From Bog-473 sp963791455 (GTDB lineage Bacteria > Actinomycetota > Acidimicrobiia > Acidimicrobiales > RAAP-2), in contig CAWBSM010000002.1 of NCBI GenBank assembly GCA_963791455.1, positions 1,054,001-1,118,000 of the forward strand: a stretch of DNA of 64,000 bases, written 5' to 3'. The notes below the pieces were generated by a model. The model had not been told where the DNA came from. It searched no databases and was given only the letters and a program-made list of their open reading frames with translations. Made by a program: the position numbers and the translations under genes. Below, piece by piece: positions 26,581 through 35,579 of this stretch. Each line of letters starts with the position of its first letter. Position 1 is the stretch's first letter.

Positions 26581-26784
26581 CTACTCGTCGCGCCGCGGCG
26601 CCAGCCGCGCCGAGCGCTCGCAGGCGCGGCCGTCCTGCCGCTCGATGGCGAGGGCGTCGCCGTCCCGAAAGATCCATCCGACCTCGCGCCACGGCCGGAT
26701 CTCGGGCAGGGCCTCGGCGTGCTCCGCGTCGGTCCGTCCGGCGCCTTCGAGCTCGGTGCCCTTCGCAGTCTGCTTGTTCTCCAC
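26581..26784 (-). CDS. Small hypothetical protein, 67 aa
   Basis: This is an acidic then basic small soluble protein with no family I recognise. Residues PEIRPWREVGWIFRDGDALAIE form a plausible small beta unit. It starts at GTG 26784 preceded by AGAGGCGGGA. It lies convergent to the lgt-like gene, whose stop is 21 bp from its own. Coding status is supported only by the ribosome-binding site and composition. Confidence 0.45.
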   Translation of the reverse strand: MENKQTAKGTELEGAGRTDAEHAEALPEIRPWREVGWIFRDGDALAIERQDGRACERSARLAPRRDE

Positions 26785-26979
26785 GTTCCGTCCCGCCTCT
26801 TCTCAGGGAGGGCGCTCCCTGCCCACGCCTTGCGCACCGCTCAGACTAAGGACCGGCTTCGGCCTGGTGGTGGATGCGGGTGCCGACCGGGCGGAGCCGA
26901 CGAGTCACCCGGTGACCGACCGCTCTCAAGGCTTCTTCCGGGGATGCCGATAACACGGGTTGGTGGAGGTGAACGCGCG

Positions 26980-27309
26980 ATGGCCACCGTCCAGCCGTGG
27001 ACGCCGATCATGAACGAAAAGATCTGGACCGAAGAGGAGAAGGAGGAGTGGCTGGCCGCTCACGGCGGCACGGCGACCCACGTGGTCACCTTCGAACCCC
27101 TGTACCAGATTGAGATCTGCGTCCCTCCGTGGGAGCAACCGGAGCGCCAGATCGCCCGGTCGGCCGTCGCCTGGGGCGAGCACATGGGCCGGGTCTTCGA
27201 CGAAGCGCAACTGGGCGCGCCGACCGTCATCGCGGCGCATCACGAGGGGAACTCGATCGAGGTCTACACCACGGTCAAGCCTCGTCCCCGGCTGCACCGC
27301 ATCATCTGA
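26980..27309 (+). CDS. Conserved-looking hypothetical protein, 109 aa
   Basis: This soluble protein starts at ATG 26980 after a good GGTGGAGG. It contains WTEEEKEEWLAAHGGTATHVV, a ferredoxin-like or small alpha/beta stretch (YQIEICVPPWEQPERQIARSAVAWGEHMG), and ends RPRLHRII. No catalytic or binding motif is evident and I do not recognise the family. It stands alone, 189 bp upstream of the acyl-CoA synthetase. Confidence 0.65.
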   Translation: MATVQPWTPIMNEKIWTEEEKEEWLAAHGGTATHVVTFEPLYQIEICVPPWEQPERQIARSAVAWGEHMGRVFDEAQLGAPTVIAAHHEGNSIEVYTTVKPRPRLHRII

Positions 27310-27409
27310 GTTCGGCGACCGCACCGCTCGGGTCCTCGCCGGCCATGCCGACCCGGAGAGGACGCTCTCTCTTGATCGCTCGGTTCGCGGGCCGGCCCGG
27401 ACGCGCATG

Positions 27410-27438
27410 TTGCCGGAAGTTAGAACACGTTCTAGCCT
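27410..27438 (+). promoter_or_regulatory. fadD promoter with KstR-type operator TAGAAC-AC-GTTCTA
   Basis: The palindrome TAGAACACGTTCTA occupies 27421-27434. It lies between a -35-like TTGCCG (27410-27415) and a -10-like TAGCCT (27433-27438), 17 bp apart, about 60 bp before the acyl-CoA synthetase. It fits the KstR consensus TNNAACNNGTTNNA known from mycobacterial steroid catabolism. The same arms recur at 34207-34220. Confidence 0.65.
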
Positions 27439-27498
27439 GCGGGAAGCGGGGCTGCTGCGTGCGACGCCCGCTTGCCTGCGAGGAGACGGAGATGCTGA

Positions 27499-29052
27499 AT
27501 GGGTGATCTCGGTTTCTGGGCCTTGGCCCAGCAAGACCCCGACTACCTCGCCCTGGTGACGCCCGAGGGCGACGAGATCGAGGCCGGTGAGCTGCTGGGC
27601 CGAGCCAACCAACTGGTGCACGCGCTGCGGGCGCAGGGCTTCGAGACCGGGGACGTGATCGCCACCCTCTTGCCCAACGGCGCCGAGATGATCGAGATCT
27701 ACCTCGCCGCCCTCCAGGCGGGTTGGTACCTGGTGCCCATCAACCATCACCTCGTGACCCCCGAGGTGGCCTACATCTTGGAGGACTCCGGGGCCAAGGC
27801 ATTCGTCGCCCACGAACGTTTTGCGAGCGTGGCCGCGGCGGCCGCGGACGAGGTCGGTCTCGACGGGGCGGGCCGCCTCGGTGTCGGCGACATTCCTGGC
27901 TTCGCCTCCTATGCCGCCGGCCGCGAGGCGCAGCCGACGACGCTGCCCGAGGACCGCACCATCGGCGACGTCATGAACTTCACCTCGGGCACGACGGGGA
28001 ACCCCAAGGGGATCTACCGCAAGCTGCAGGGCATCACGCCCGAGCAGGCCGCGCTGGGGCTCTCCGGACTGCTGTTTCTCTTCGGGGTCCAGCCCTCGGA
28101 CGACAACGTCCACCTCATCGGCTCGCCGCTGTACCACACGGCGGTGCTGCGCTTCGGAAGCGCCTCCCTGCATCTCGGGCACACCGTCGTGCTGATGGAC
28201 AAGTGGCTGCCCGAGGAGATGCTGCGCCTCATTGAGGAGCGCCAGGTGACGACTTCGCACATGGTGCCCACCCAGTTCCATCGGCTGCTCGCGTTGCCAG
28301 AGGACGTCCGCTCGAAGTACGACATGTCGTCCCTCCGTCACATGATCCACGCCGCCGCACCCTGCCCGGTCCCGGTGAAGGAGCAAATGATCGCCTGGTG
28401 GGGCAATGCGGTCGACGAGTACTACGCAGCCAGCGAGGGTGGCGGCACGTTGGTCACCGCCGAGGAGTGGCTGCAAAAGCCGGGCACGGTGGGCCGACCG
28501 TGGCCAATCTCCGAGATCGCCATCTTCGACGACGACGGCAACCGCATCACCGAGCCCAATGTGATCGGCACCGTCTACATGGCGATGCAGTCGGCCGACT
28601 TCGAGTACCACGGCGACAAGGACAAGACTCAGAAGAACCGCATCGGAGCTTTCTTCACCGTGGGTGACGTCGGCCTGCTCGACGAGGACGGCTTCTTGTT
28701 CCTTCGGGACCGCAAGATCGACATGATCATCTCCGGCGGGGCCAACATCTACCCGGCCGAGATCGAGAGCGTCCTGCTGTCCTACCCCAAGGTGGGGGAT
28801 GCTGCCGTCTTCGGTATTCCCCACGAGGATTGGGGCGAGGAGGTGAAGGCGGTCATCGAGCCCGCCGAGGGCGTCGAGGCGAGCGACGAGCTCGCGGCGG
28901 AGATCCAGGCCTACTGCGCCGACAAGCTGGCCAAGTTCAAGACGCCCAAGTCGATCGACTTCACCGACGAGATGCCGCGTGATCCCAACGGCAAGCTCTA
29001 CAAGCGGAAGCTGCGCGACCCCTACTGGGAAGGGGTCCAAAGGACGCTTTGA
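27499..29052 (+). CDS. Acyl-CoA synthetase (AMP-binding, FadD-type)
   Basis: This 517-aa enzyme activates a carboxylic acid to its CoA thioester via an acyl-AMP. P-loop-like motif FTSGTTGNPKGI is at about residue 158, EYYAASEGGG supplies the A5 region, GDVGLLDEDGFLFLRDRKIDMIISGG carries the ATP-binding Asp and hinge, and PRDPNGKLYKRKL holds the catalytic Lys. The chain or ring substrate is not determinable. The KstR-type operator in its promoter suggests regulation together with the EchA19/FadA5-like genes at 32-34 kb and a role in activating a steroid side chain or similar lipid. Confidence 0.9.
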   Translation: MGDLGFWALAQQDPDYLALVTPEGDEIEAGELLGRANQLVHALRAQGFETGDVIATLLPNGAEMIEIYLAALQAGWYLVPINHHLVTPEVAYILEDSGAKAFVAHERFASVAAAAADEVGLDGAGRLGVGDIPGFASYAAGREAQPTTLPEDRTIGDVMNFTSGTTGNPKGIYRKLQGITPEQAALGLSGLLFLFGVQPSDDNVHLIGSPLYHTAVLRFGSASLHLGHTVVLMDKWLPEEMLRLIEERQVTTSHMVPTQFHRLLALPEDVRSKYDMSSLRHMIHAAAPCPVPVKEQMIAWWGNAVDEYYAASEGGGTLVTAEEWLQKPGTVGRPWPISEIAIFDDDGNRITEPNVIGTVYMAMQSADFEYHGDKDKTQKNRIGAFFTVGDVGLLDEDGFLFLRDRKIDMIISGGANIYPAEIESVLLSYPKVGDAAVFGIPHEDWGEEVKAVIEPAEGVEASDELAAEIQAYCADKLAKFKTPKSIDFTDEMPRDPNGKLYKRKLRDPYWEGVQRTL

Positions 29053-29118
29053 GTCCTCAGTAGCTTCGGTCTCGTTCGCCGCGCTCTAGAGTTGTCGTCA
29101 GGAGATACGCGAGCGCTC

Positions 29119-29367
29119 ATGGAACGCACGTCCGAGACCGAGACCGTCGAATCGTTGATCCTCGACCTGCTCGAATGGGTCGGGTCGGACGCTCGGCCGT
29201 ACGCGGAGGTCATCGAGGCATGGCGGACATCCTGTCCGCGGCTGCCGGTGTGGGAAGAGGCCAACGATCGGGGCTTCCTGGCGCGGCGGTATCAGCGTGG
29301 CCGGGGTGAACTGGTCAGTGTCTCGGCGATCGGCACGCAATACCTGCGGTCGCGTCGCTGCCCCTGA
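29119..29367 (+). CDS. Small conserved hypothetical protein, 82 aa
   Basis: The sequence ESLILDLLEWV...PYAEVIEAWRTSCPRLPVWEEANDRGFL resembles a widespread family of short proteins, mostly proteobacterial, with the core AWRTSCPRLPVWEEA, whose function is unknown to me. It is soluble, with two cysteines. ATG 29119 lies 14 nt after AGGAG, so the start is uncertain; TTG 29092 is in frame. It follows fadD by 66 bp on the same strand. Confidence 0.65.
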   Translation: MERTSETETVESLILDLLEWVGSDARPYAEVIEAWRTSCPRLPVWEEANDRGFLARRYQRGRGELVSVSAIGTQYLRSRRCP

Positions 29368-29452
29368 GGTGGTCGCCGCCGACCACCTCGGAAGCGGGCC
29401 ACCGGACGATCGCCCGCCGCTCCACCATGCGCCGGTACGACCCCGGGAGAGC

Positions 29453-30280
29453 TTGGGTACCGACCAGGAGTACCTGCGGGAGTCCCAGTACAAGGACCCC
29501 ACCAACCTCAACGCGCGCATCGCGCTGCACACCAAGTACACCCGAGCGGACGAGCGGTGGTACCCCTGGTTGGTGGGCCGGATCGAGTGGCCCGCCGGCG
29601 CCGACGTGCTCGAGGTGGGGTGTGGTACCGGTGCCCTCTGGGCCAACGTCGCACCGCTCCTCCCCGACCTGCGGCTCACCTTGACCGACCTCTCCGAGGG
29701 CATGCTCGAAACGGCCACCGGGACCGTGACCGCCATCGCCAACGTCGAGGTGGCCGAGACCCGCCCGTGCGACGTGCAAGCGCTTCCGTTCCCAGATGCC
29801 GTCTTCGACATCGCCGTCGCCAACCACATGCTCTACCACGTGCCCGATCCGCGGCGCGCCGCCGCCGAGCTGGCCCGGGTCCTTCGTCCCGACGGCATCC
29901 TCCTGGCCGCCACGAACGGGCCGCACCACCTCGACGCCATCAAGGAGCTGTCTCGTCAGGTCCTCGGCTGGTCGCCCCTGGAGTTCTCGGACCGTCGGTT
30001 CGGCAAGACGAACGGTCGGACCATCTTGGCCAGCCGGTTCGGCTCCGTCCGCTGGCACCAGCACCCGAGCTTCATGGTCTGCACGAATGCGGACGACGTC
30101 GTCGCTTTCATCCTCTCGACCGCAGCGGGCCAGGAGGCCACGCCCGCGCAATGCCATGCCCTCGAAGAAGCGGTGGCGGCGCGTTTTGTCGAAGGCGGGG
30201 GCTCACTGCGCATAAGCCAGGACGCCGGCTGCTTCGTCGCGGTGCGCCCGCGTCCCCTGAGGCCGGCGCCCACGTCGTGA
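29453..30280 (+). CDS. SAM-dependent methyltransferase
   Basis: The class I fold begins with DVLEVGCGTGALWANV (motif I), then LTLTDLSEGML, CDVQALPFPDAVFDIAVANHMLYHV and LARVLRPDGILLAAT. It resembles UbiE/Methyltransf_11 proteins. The open frame extends upstream to 29297 over the preceding small gene, so I placed the start at TTG 29453 after GGGAGA; spacing is short and the start is unsure. The substrate is unknown. It converges with the 2OG oxygenase gene. Confidence 0.82.
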   Translation: MGTDQEYLRESQYKDPTNLNARIALHTKYTRADERWYPWLVGRIEWPAGADVLEVGCGTGALWANVAPLLPDLRLTLTDLSEGMLETATGTVTAIANVEVAETRPCDVQALPFPDAVFDIAVANHMLYHVPDPRRAAAELARVLRPDGILLAATNGPHHLDAIKELSRQVLGWSPLEFSDRRFGKTNGRTILASRFGSVRWHQHPSFMVCTNADDVVAFILSTAAGQEATPAQCHALEEAVAARFVEGGGSLRISQDAGCFVAVRPRPLRPAPTS

Positions 30281-30352
30281 CCCGCGGGATCTCGCCGACT
30301 GCGGGACACCGCATTGCTTGGGCAGGAGGTCGCGACCCGCGCCGACCTGCCG

Positions 30353-31177
30353 CTACACGGGTCGCGTTCGACGTTCCTTGAATCGCCGCAGCGGGTCGAA
30401 GGGTATGGCGAGCGACGCCGTGAGGCGCTCGCCGGGACGGCGCGGCAGGCCGAGTACCCGCGAGTAGTGCCGGCCGGCGTGCGGGCCGGGATCGGTCGTG
30501 TAGAAGTAGGACGCCAGCGTGATCCGGGCTTCGCCGGGAGGGCACTGCACGACGGCGGGAATACCGTGGAGCGCGTCGGGCCCCGGCTCGAAGATGAACA
30601 TCCGGCCGCCGATCGGCTCGATGCTCTTCTGGCACGCCGTCATCTTGGTGTCCCACAGCTCGAGCTGGCCGCCCCACTCGGGCCGCCAGCCGGGGTTGAG
30701 GTACACGAGGATGTTGATCCGGTGCCAGAGGTCGCCGGTGGCGTCGCGGGCAAAGTCCCGGTGCACCGCCTGGAAGGACCCGGGCGCCAGCACGTGCACT
30801 CCCCCCCACCAGTGGGTCGGGTCGACGAGGAGGTCGGGGATGCCGGAGAGCGCGGTCAACATGTCGACAACGTCGTCGGCGAGCAGGCGCTCGAGGATCG
30901 CCCCGGCGGTCGGCCCGGCCGGTATGGTCGACTCCGCCTTCACGATCCGGTTGGACCGGCGGGGTACCAGCTGCAATCCCGGCCCGAGCTCTTCGGCTCT
31001 CGCCCGAGCCACGATCTCGGGGTCGAAAAGACCGTCGATGACAACGTAGGGGAACGGCCAAGCCGAAAGGTAGGCGTTACGGTACTGCTCGCCGAGCTCG
31101 TGCAGGTCGAGCCGGTCGATCGCACCGAGCTCACCTACCGTGCCCGGAGTGTGGTCGCGGCTTGCGTTTCCTTCCAT
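30353..31177 (-). CDS. 2-oxoglutarate/Fe(II)-dependent oxygenase (prolyl 4-hydroxylase-like)
   Basis: This 274-aa protein has the iron ligands HxD in QAVHRDFARD (about residue 140) and the distal His in DALHGIPAVV, with the 2OG-binding Arg in GEARITLASYFY. NILVYLNPGWRPEWGGQLELWD is the characteristic strand pair of bacterial P4H-type hydroxylases. No signal peptide is present. The substrate could be a protein Pro or a small molecule. It is the only gene in its leftward unit, downstream of a region with no obvious operator. Confidence 0.85.
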   Translation of the reverse strand: MEGNASRDHTPGTVGELGAIDRLDLHELGEQYRNAYLSAWPFPYVVIDGLFDPEIVARARAEELGPGLQLVPRRSNRIVKAESTIPAGPTAGAILERLLADDVVDMLTALSGIPDLLVDPTHWWGGVHVLAPGSFQAVHRDFARDATGDLWHRINILVYLNPGWRPEWGGQLELWDTKMTACQKSIEPIGGRMFIFEPGPDALHGIPAVVQCPPGEARITLASYFYTTDPGPHAGRHYSRVLGLPRRPGERLTASLAIPFDPLRRFKERRTRPV

Positions 31178-31331
31178 GGCCTCACAGACTATATTCCCGA
31201 GCCTTTTGGGCCCTATAGAGCCGTTCGGACCCTAAGTATGTCAACGTTCTCACAACAGGCCGTCCGCACCACCCCACCCGTCTCCCCGGCGACTGTGAAC
31301 TTGACGAACGAACGCTCAGGATGAGAGCGTC

Positions 31332-32123
31332 TCAGGTCCGCGACGGTCGGGCAACCCGGGCCCCCTCGGTCATGATGCGCTGCCACTCGGGGTCGACCAG
31401 CGGTGCCTCGGACCCTCTGGCGTTGCCGCTCACGATGTCGAGCATCCGGTTTGGCGGCAGGTAAATGAAAATGCCGTCGGCCTCGGCGGTCAGCTCCCCC
31501 TGGTAGTAAATGCCGCCCCAGGCGAAGATCTTGCGCCCCTCCTGCCCTATGTTGCGGGCGACCAGTGCGAGCGGCGCCAGCAGCGGGGTCGGCTGGCGGT
31601 AGCGGATCTTCAGGGTCCCGGTCATGGCGCCCTGCCCGGTCAGGAGGTTGGACAGACCGAGTATCTCGTCGAAGATCTCCGCGATCACGCCTCCGTGGAC
31701 GCAGGTCGGTGGTCCTTCGTACTGGTAGCCGAACGTGGCGCGGCCGCGCAGCTCTCGCCGGCCGTCCTCGCCCTCCACCGCCCACACTTCGACCGGTGGC
31801 GCCACGGGATTGCCGAAGCCGACCATGGGGCTCGTCGGGAAGTAGTCCTGAGGGTGCCGGTCCGGGAACCCGCCGGGGCCGGGCTCGTGCCGGGTCCGCT
31901 TCGCCGCCGGCGCCACCGACTCGAGGCGGTCGGCCAGCGCACTCAGCTCCGTCGCCGCCCGCGCGATCTCCTTGTCGTCGACGGGCTGCCCGACGGCCAC
32001 CGCACTGATACGCCTCACCGCGGCGGCCAACCGGTTGCGCGGCTCGTCGCCGGTCGAGGTCGGCTCGCCGTCGAGGCCGGGGTACCCCTCCCCGACCACC
32101 TGCTCGTTCTCGGCTCCGCTCAC
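31332..32123 (-). CDS. PaaI-type hotdog thioesterase
   Basis: This 263-aa protein has a C-terminal hotdog domain with GPPTCVHGGVIAEIFDEILG (the HGG and catalytic acidic residue) and GTLKIRYRQPTPL. The N-terminal 90 residues hold a helical segment (ISAVAVG...ALADRLESVAP) seen in actinobacterial acyl-CoA thioesterases. It probably hydrolyses acyl-CoA intermediates. It starts at GTG 32123 in a GTGA overlap with the upstream hydratase, so it belongs to the thiolase-hydratase operon under the KstR-type box at 34207. Confidence 0.85.
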   Translation of the reverse strand: MSGAENEQVVGEGYPGLDGEPTSTGDEPRNRLAAAVRRISAVAVGQPVDDKEIARAATELSALADRLESVAPAAKRTRHEPGPGGFPDRHPQDYFPTSPMVGFGNPVAPPVEVWAVEGEDGRRELRGRATFGYQYEGPPTCVHGGVIAEIFDEILGLSNLLTGQGAMTGTLKIRYRQPTPLLAPLALVARNIGQEGRKIFAWGGIYYQGELTAEADGIFIYLPPNRMLDIVSGNARGSEAPLVDPEWQRIMTEGARVARPSRT

Positions 32124-32920
32124 GTGCGGGTGTACGTGGGCGGCCGCTTCTCGGCGAAGGCCTTCTGCCCCTCGGCGGCGTCATTGGTGGCGAAGATGGG
32201 CCAGCCGATCTCGAGCTCGCGGGCGAGGCCGTCGACTTCGGACATGCCCTCGGTTTCGCGCACGCTCCGCTTGATCGCTTCGACCGCCAGTGGCCCGTTG
32301 GACCCGATCACGGCGGCGATCTCGAGCGCCTTGTCGAGCGCGCTCCCGTCCGGCACGACGTGCCCGATCAAACCGATCCGCAGCGCCTCCTGCGCCGGCA
32401 CCGCGCGTGCGGTCAGCAGGAGCTCCATGGCGAGCGTGAAGGGGATCTGCCGGCGCAGTCGCACGGTGGAACCGCCCAGGGGGAAAAGGCCGCGCTTGGC
32501 TTCGAAGACACCGAAGACGGCGCTCTCCCCCGCCACCCGGATGTCGGTGGCCTGCAGGATCTCGGTCCCCCCGGCGACGGCCCAACCCTCGACCGCGGCG
32601 ATGAGCGGCTTGCGCAGGTCGTAATGCCGCAAGAGGGCCTTCCAGTGCAGGTCGGGGTCCTCCTCCTGGCGAGATCGGTACTTCTCGGCGTCGCTCCCGC
32701 CCATGGCCTTGAGGTCCATGCCGGCGCAGAAGGTGCCGCCGGCGCCGGTGAGGACGGCGCAGCGGATGTCGTCGTTGGCGTCGATCTCCATCCAGGCGTC
32801 CTTCATGCCGACCAGCATGGGCAGGCTCAGCGCGTTCTTCGCCTCGGGACGATTCATCGTCACGATGGCCGTCGCGCCGTCGCGTTCGAACGTCAGGTGT
32901 TCCGTCGAGATGGATGCCAC
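32120..32920 (-). CDS. Enoyl-CoA hydratase, EchA19-like
   Basis: This 266-aa crotonase has NRPEAKNALSLPM, the oxyanion segment TFCAGMDLKAMGG, EGWAVAGGTEILQATDIRVAGESAVFG and LIGHVVPDGSALDKALEIA. The AGGTEILQxTDIRVAGESAxFG block and the IGLIGHVVPDG block match Mycobacterium tuberculosis EchA19, a steroid side-chain hydratase, as I recall it. It starts at GTG 32920 after GGAGGGG. It lies between the FadA5-like thiolase (57 bp upstream) and the thioesterase, so all three are probably one transcript. Confidence 0.88.
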   Translation of the reverse strand: MASISTEHLTFERDGATAIVTMNRPEAKNALSLPMLVGMKDAWMEIDANDDIRCAVLTGAGGTFCAGMDLKAMGGSDAEKYRSRQEEDPDLHWKALLRHYDLRKPLIAAVEGWAVAGGTEILQATDIRVAGESAVFGVFEAKRGLFPLGGSTVRLRRQIPFTLAMELLLTARAVPAQEALRIGLIGHVVPDGSALDKALEIAAVIGSNGPLAVEAIKRSVRETEGMSEVDGLARELEIGWPIFATNDAAEGQKAFAEKRPPTYTRT

Positions 32921-32976
32921 GGTCCCCTCCAGAGGGTAGGCGCCGAAATGGAAAGCCGAGTCGAGTCGGGCGGTTC

Positions 32977-34149
32977 CTAGAGCCGCTCGATGATGGTGCC
33001 CGTTGCCAGCGCACCGCCGCAGCACATCGACACGAGCCCGTACGTCTTGTCACTGCGCTCGAGCTCGTGCAGGATCGTCGTGATCAACCGGCTGCCCGTC
33101 GCCCCCACCGGGTGGCCGAGAGCGATGGCGCCGCCGTTCACGTTCACCTTGGCCAAGTCGGCGTCGTGCACCTTGGCCCAGCTCATGACGACCGAGGCGA
33201 AGGCCTCATTGACCTCGAAGAGGTCGATGTCCTTCATGGTCATGCCGGCCTTCGCCAGCACCTTGGTGGTCGCCGTGATCGGGCCGTCGAGGTGGTAGTA
33301 GGGATCGGAGCCGACGAGCACCTGGGCCACGACGCGGGCCCGGGGGCGGAAACCCTCGGCCTTGGCCCGCTCCTCCGACATCCAGAGCACGGCGGCAGCG
33401 CCGTCGGAGATCTGCGACGAGTTGCCGGCCGTGTGCATGCCGTCGGGCAGCACGGGCTTCAGCTTGGCCAGTCCCTCGGCGGTCGTCTCGCGCGGGCCCT
33501 GGTCCTTGGTCACGACCAACTTCTCGCCCGAGTGCTCCCCCGCCGGGCCTTCCTCGCCGACGATGGGCGCCTCGATGGCGACGATCTCGCGGGCGAAACG
33601 GTCCTCGGCCACCGCGACCGCTGCCTTCTTCTGCGACTCCAAGCCGAGCCAGTCGACGTCCTCGCGAGTGATGCCGTACTTCTTGGCGATGCGCTCCGCC
33701 GCGGTGAACTGGTCGGGCATGTCGTAGGGCAGGTCCTCGGGGAGGGCCCGGCCGACGTTGGCCCGCGCGCTGGCACCGAGGGGCACCCGGCTCATGGCCT
33801 CGATACCGCAGCCGATCGCCGTGTCGACGGCGTCCGCCGCGATGAGGTTGTTGACGAAGTGGTTGGCCTGCTGCGAGGACCCGCATTGGCAGTCCACCGT
33901 CGTGGCGGCGACCTCGTAGGGCATGCCGCTGAGCAGCCACGCCGTCCTCGTGACGTTGAACCCCTGCTCCCCCGCCTGGGTCACACAGCCCCCGACCACC
34001 TGCCCCACCGTGGCCGGATCGATGCCGGCGCACTTCACGACCTCGACCTGCACCGCCCCCAGGATGTCGGGCGCACGCAAGCCCGAGAGCCAACCGTTGC
34101 GCTTCCCGATGGGGGTGCGGACCGCCTCGATGATTACCGGTTGCGCCAT
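32977..34149 (-). CDS. Thiolase, FadA5-like
   Basis: This 390-aa degradative thiolase cleaves 3-ketoacyl-CoA. The nucleophilic Cys is in ATTVDCQCGSSQQANH (about residue 92), the His in NGGAIALGHPVGATGSRL and the second Cys in VSMCCGGALATGT. The N-terminus VIIEAVRTPIGKRNGWLSGL and the segments GQVVGGCVTQAGEQ and LVGSDPYYHLDGP match FadA5, the steroid side-chain thiolase of mycobacteria, more than generic FadA. A KstR-type operator lies 58-71 bp upstream of the ATG, as fadA5 is itself KstR-controlled in mycobacteria. Confidence 0.9.
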   Translation of the reverse strand: MAQPVIIEAVRTPIGKRNGWLSGLRAPDILGAVQVEVVKCAGIDPATVGQVVGGCVTQAGEQGFNVTRTAWLLSGMPYEVAATTVDCQCGSSQQANHFVNNLIAADAVDTAIGCGIEAMSRVPLGASARANVGRALPEDLPYDMPDQFTAAERIAKKYGITREDVDWLGLESQKKAAVAVAEDRFAREIVAIEAPIVGEEGPAGEHSGEKLVVTKDQGPRETTAEGLAKLKPVLPDGMHTAGNSSQISDGAAAVLWMSEERAKAEGFRPRARVVAQVLVGSDPYYHLDGPITATTKVLAKAGMTMKDIDLFEVNEAFASVVMSWAKVHDADLAKVNVNGGAIALGHPVGATGSRLITTILHELERSDKTYGLVSMCCGGALATGTIIERL

Positions 34150-34206
34150 GACGGTCGTCCTCCTGCTGCCACTCCGGCCCTCGGCCGCTGCCCTCGATGG
34201 GCGAAA

Positions 34207-34220
34207 TAGAACCTGTTCTA
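34207..34220. promoter_or_regulatory. KstR-type operator TAGAAC-CT-GTTCTA upstream of thiolase
   Basis: The 6-bp arms are identical to those of the box at 27421-27434 and only the two central bases differ. It lies in the 198-bp gap between the acyl-CoA dehydrogenase stop (34348) and the thiolase start (34149). The rest of this gap holds no gene or hairpin that I can see. Confidence 0.6.
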
Positions 34221-34347
34221 ACTTACCATCGCGTCCCGTTCGCGGTCCTTCTGATGGCCGCCCCGCAGTCTGCCCGGGCCTCGCAGCCGGGCGCCAACCG
34301 CCTTTCCGCCGGACCGGGCCCCCGTCGGACCGACGGACCGCCGGCGG

Positions 34348-35502
34348 CTACACGCTTTTCAGCAACTCCCGGGCGATGACCACCCGTTGTACCTGGTTCG
34401 TGCCTTCGTAGATCTGCGTGACCTTGGCGTCACGCAGGAACCGCTCCACCGGGAAGTCCTTGGTGTAGCCGTAACCACCCAGCAGCTGGACGGCGTCGAC
34501 CGTGATCGACATGGCGGCGTCGGAGGCGAACGCCTTCGCCATGGCGCCGAACATGGTCAGCTCGCCACCCGGATCGTGGTCGACCATGGCACAAGCCCGG
34601 TACACGATGGCGCGGGCGGCCTCGTTGCGCATCGCCATGTCGGCCAGCATGAAGCGCAGCCCCTGCAGGTCGGCGATGGGCGCACCGAACGCGTGCCGCT
34701 GCTTCATATACGCCGCCGCGTAGTCGATGGCCCCCTGCGCGATGCCCACCGCTTGCGCCCCGATCGTGGGTCGGCTGCGGTCGAGGGTGTGCATGGCGAC
34801 CGTGAAGCCCTGACCCTCCTCGCCGATGCGGTGCGAAGCGGGAACGCGCACCTCGTCGAGCACCACCTCGCCAGTTGGGCTCCCCCGCAGGCCGAGTTTG
34901 TCCTCATGCTTGGCGATGCGGATCCCCCACTCCTTCTCGACCAGGAAGCACGAGATACCGCGCCCACCCACGTCGGGGTCGGTCTTCGCGAAGACGATGT
35001 AGACATCGGAGATCCCCGCGTTGGTGATCCAGTACTTCGAGCCGGTGAGGACGTAGTCTTCGCCGTCGCGCACCGCCCGTGTACGCATCGACGCCACGTC
35101 GCTGCCGGCGTCCGCCTCGGACAGGCAGTAGCTGGCTTGGATCTCGCCGCTGGCCACCTTGGGCATGTACGCGCTCTTGAGCTCTTCGGAGCCCCAGTTC
35201 ATGACGGGCAGCATGCCGAGCTTGGAGATCAAGATGGTGAGCGACGTCGAGGCGCAGACGCGGGAGATCTCCTCGACCGCGATGGCCTGGGTGACGGTGT
35301 CGGCTCCGGCGCCGCCGTAGGCCTCGGGGATACCGAGAGCGGGCAGCTCCATCTCCTTACAGGCCTCGAAGGACTTCCACGGATACTCCGCGTTGCGGTC
35401 GACCTCGGCGGCGTAGGGGGCCACCTTCTCCTCACAGAAGGTGCGCAGCGTCTCACGGAACTCTCGTTGGACGTCGGTCAGGGCGAAGGCGGCGGCGCTC
35501 AC
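34348..35502 (-). CDS. Acyl-CoA dehydrogenase, FadE25-like
   Basis: This 384-aa FAD enzyme introduces the alpha-beta double bond in acyl-CoA. SYCLSEADAGSDVASMRT and WITNAGISDVYIV form the FAD/substrate site, RPTIGAQAVGIAQGA is the mid-region motif, QLLGGYGYTKDFPVERFLRDAKVTQIYEGTNQVQR carries the C-terminal catalytic Glu (IYEGT). The sequence resembles mycobacterial FadE25, a short-chain enzyme. It starts at GTG 35502; no ATG fits. It lies upstream of the thiolase on the same strand but is separated from it by the operator region. Confidence 0.92.
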   Translation of the reverse strand: MSAAAFALTDVQREFRETLRTFCEEKVAPYAAEVDRNAEYPWKSFEACKEMELPALGIPEAYGGAGADTVTQAIAVEEISRVCASTSLTILISKLGMLPVMNWGSEELKSAYMPKVASGEIQASYCLSEADAGSDVASMRTRAVRDGEDYVLTGSKYWITNAGISDVYIVFAKTDPDVGGRGISCFLVEKEWGIRIAKHEDKLGLRGSPTGEVVLDEVRVPASHRIGEEGQGFTVAMHTLDRSRPTIGAQAVGIAQGAIDYAAAYMKQRHAFGAPIADLQGLRFMLADMAMRNEAARAIVYRACAMVDHDPGGELTMFGAMAKAFASDAAMSITVDAVQLLGGYGYTKDFPVERFLRDAKVTQIYEGTNQVQRVVIARELLKSV

Positions 35503-35579
35503 CCTGTCATTCTCGCAGGCCCGGCGCGCGACCTGGTCGTCTTGCCGGGGGTCAACCGGCGGTCGTTCGTCGCCGCCGG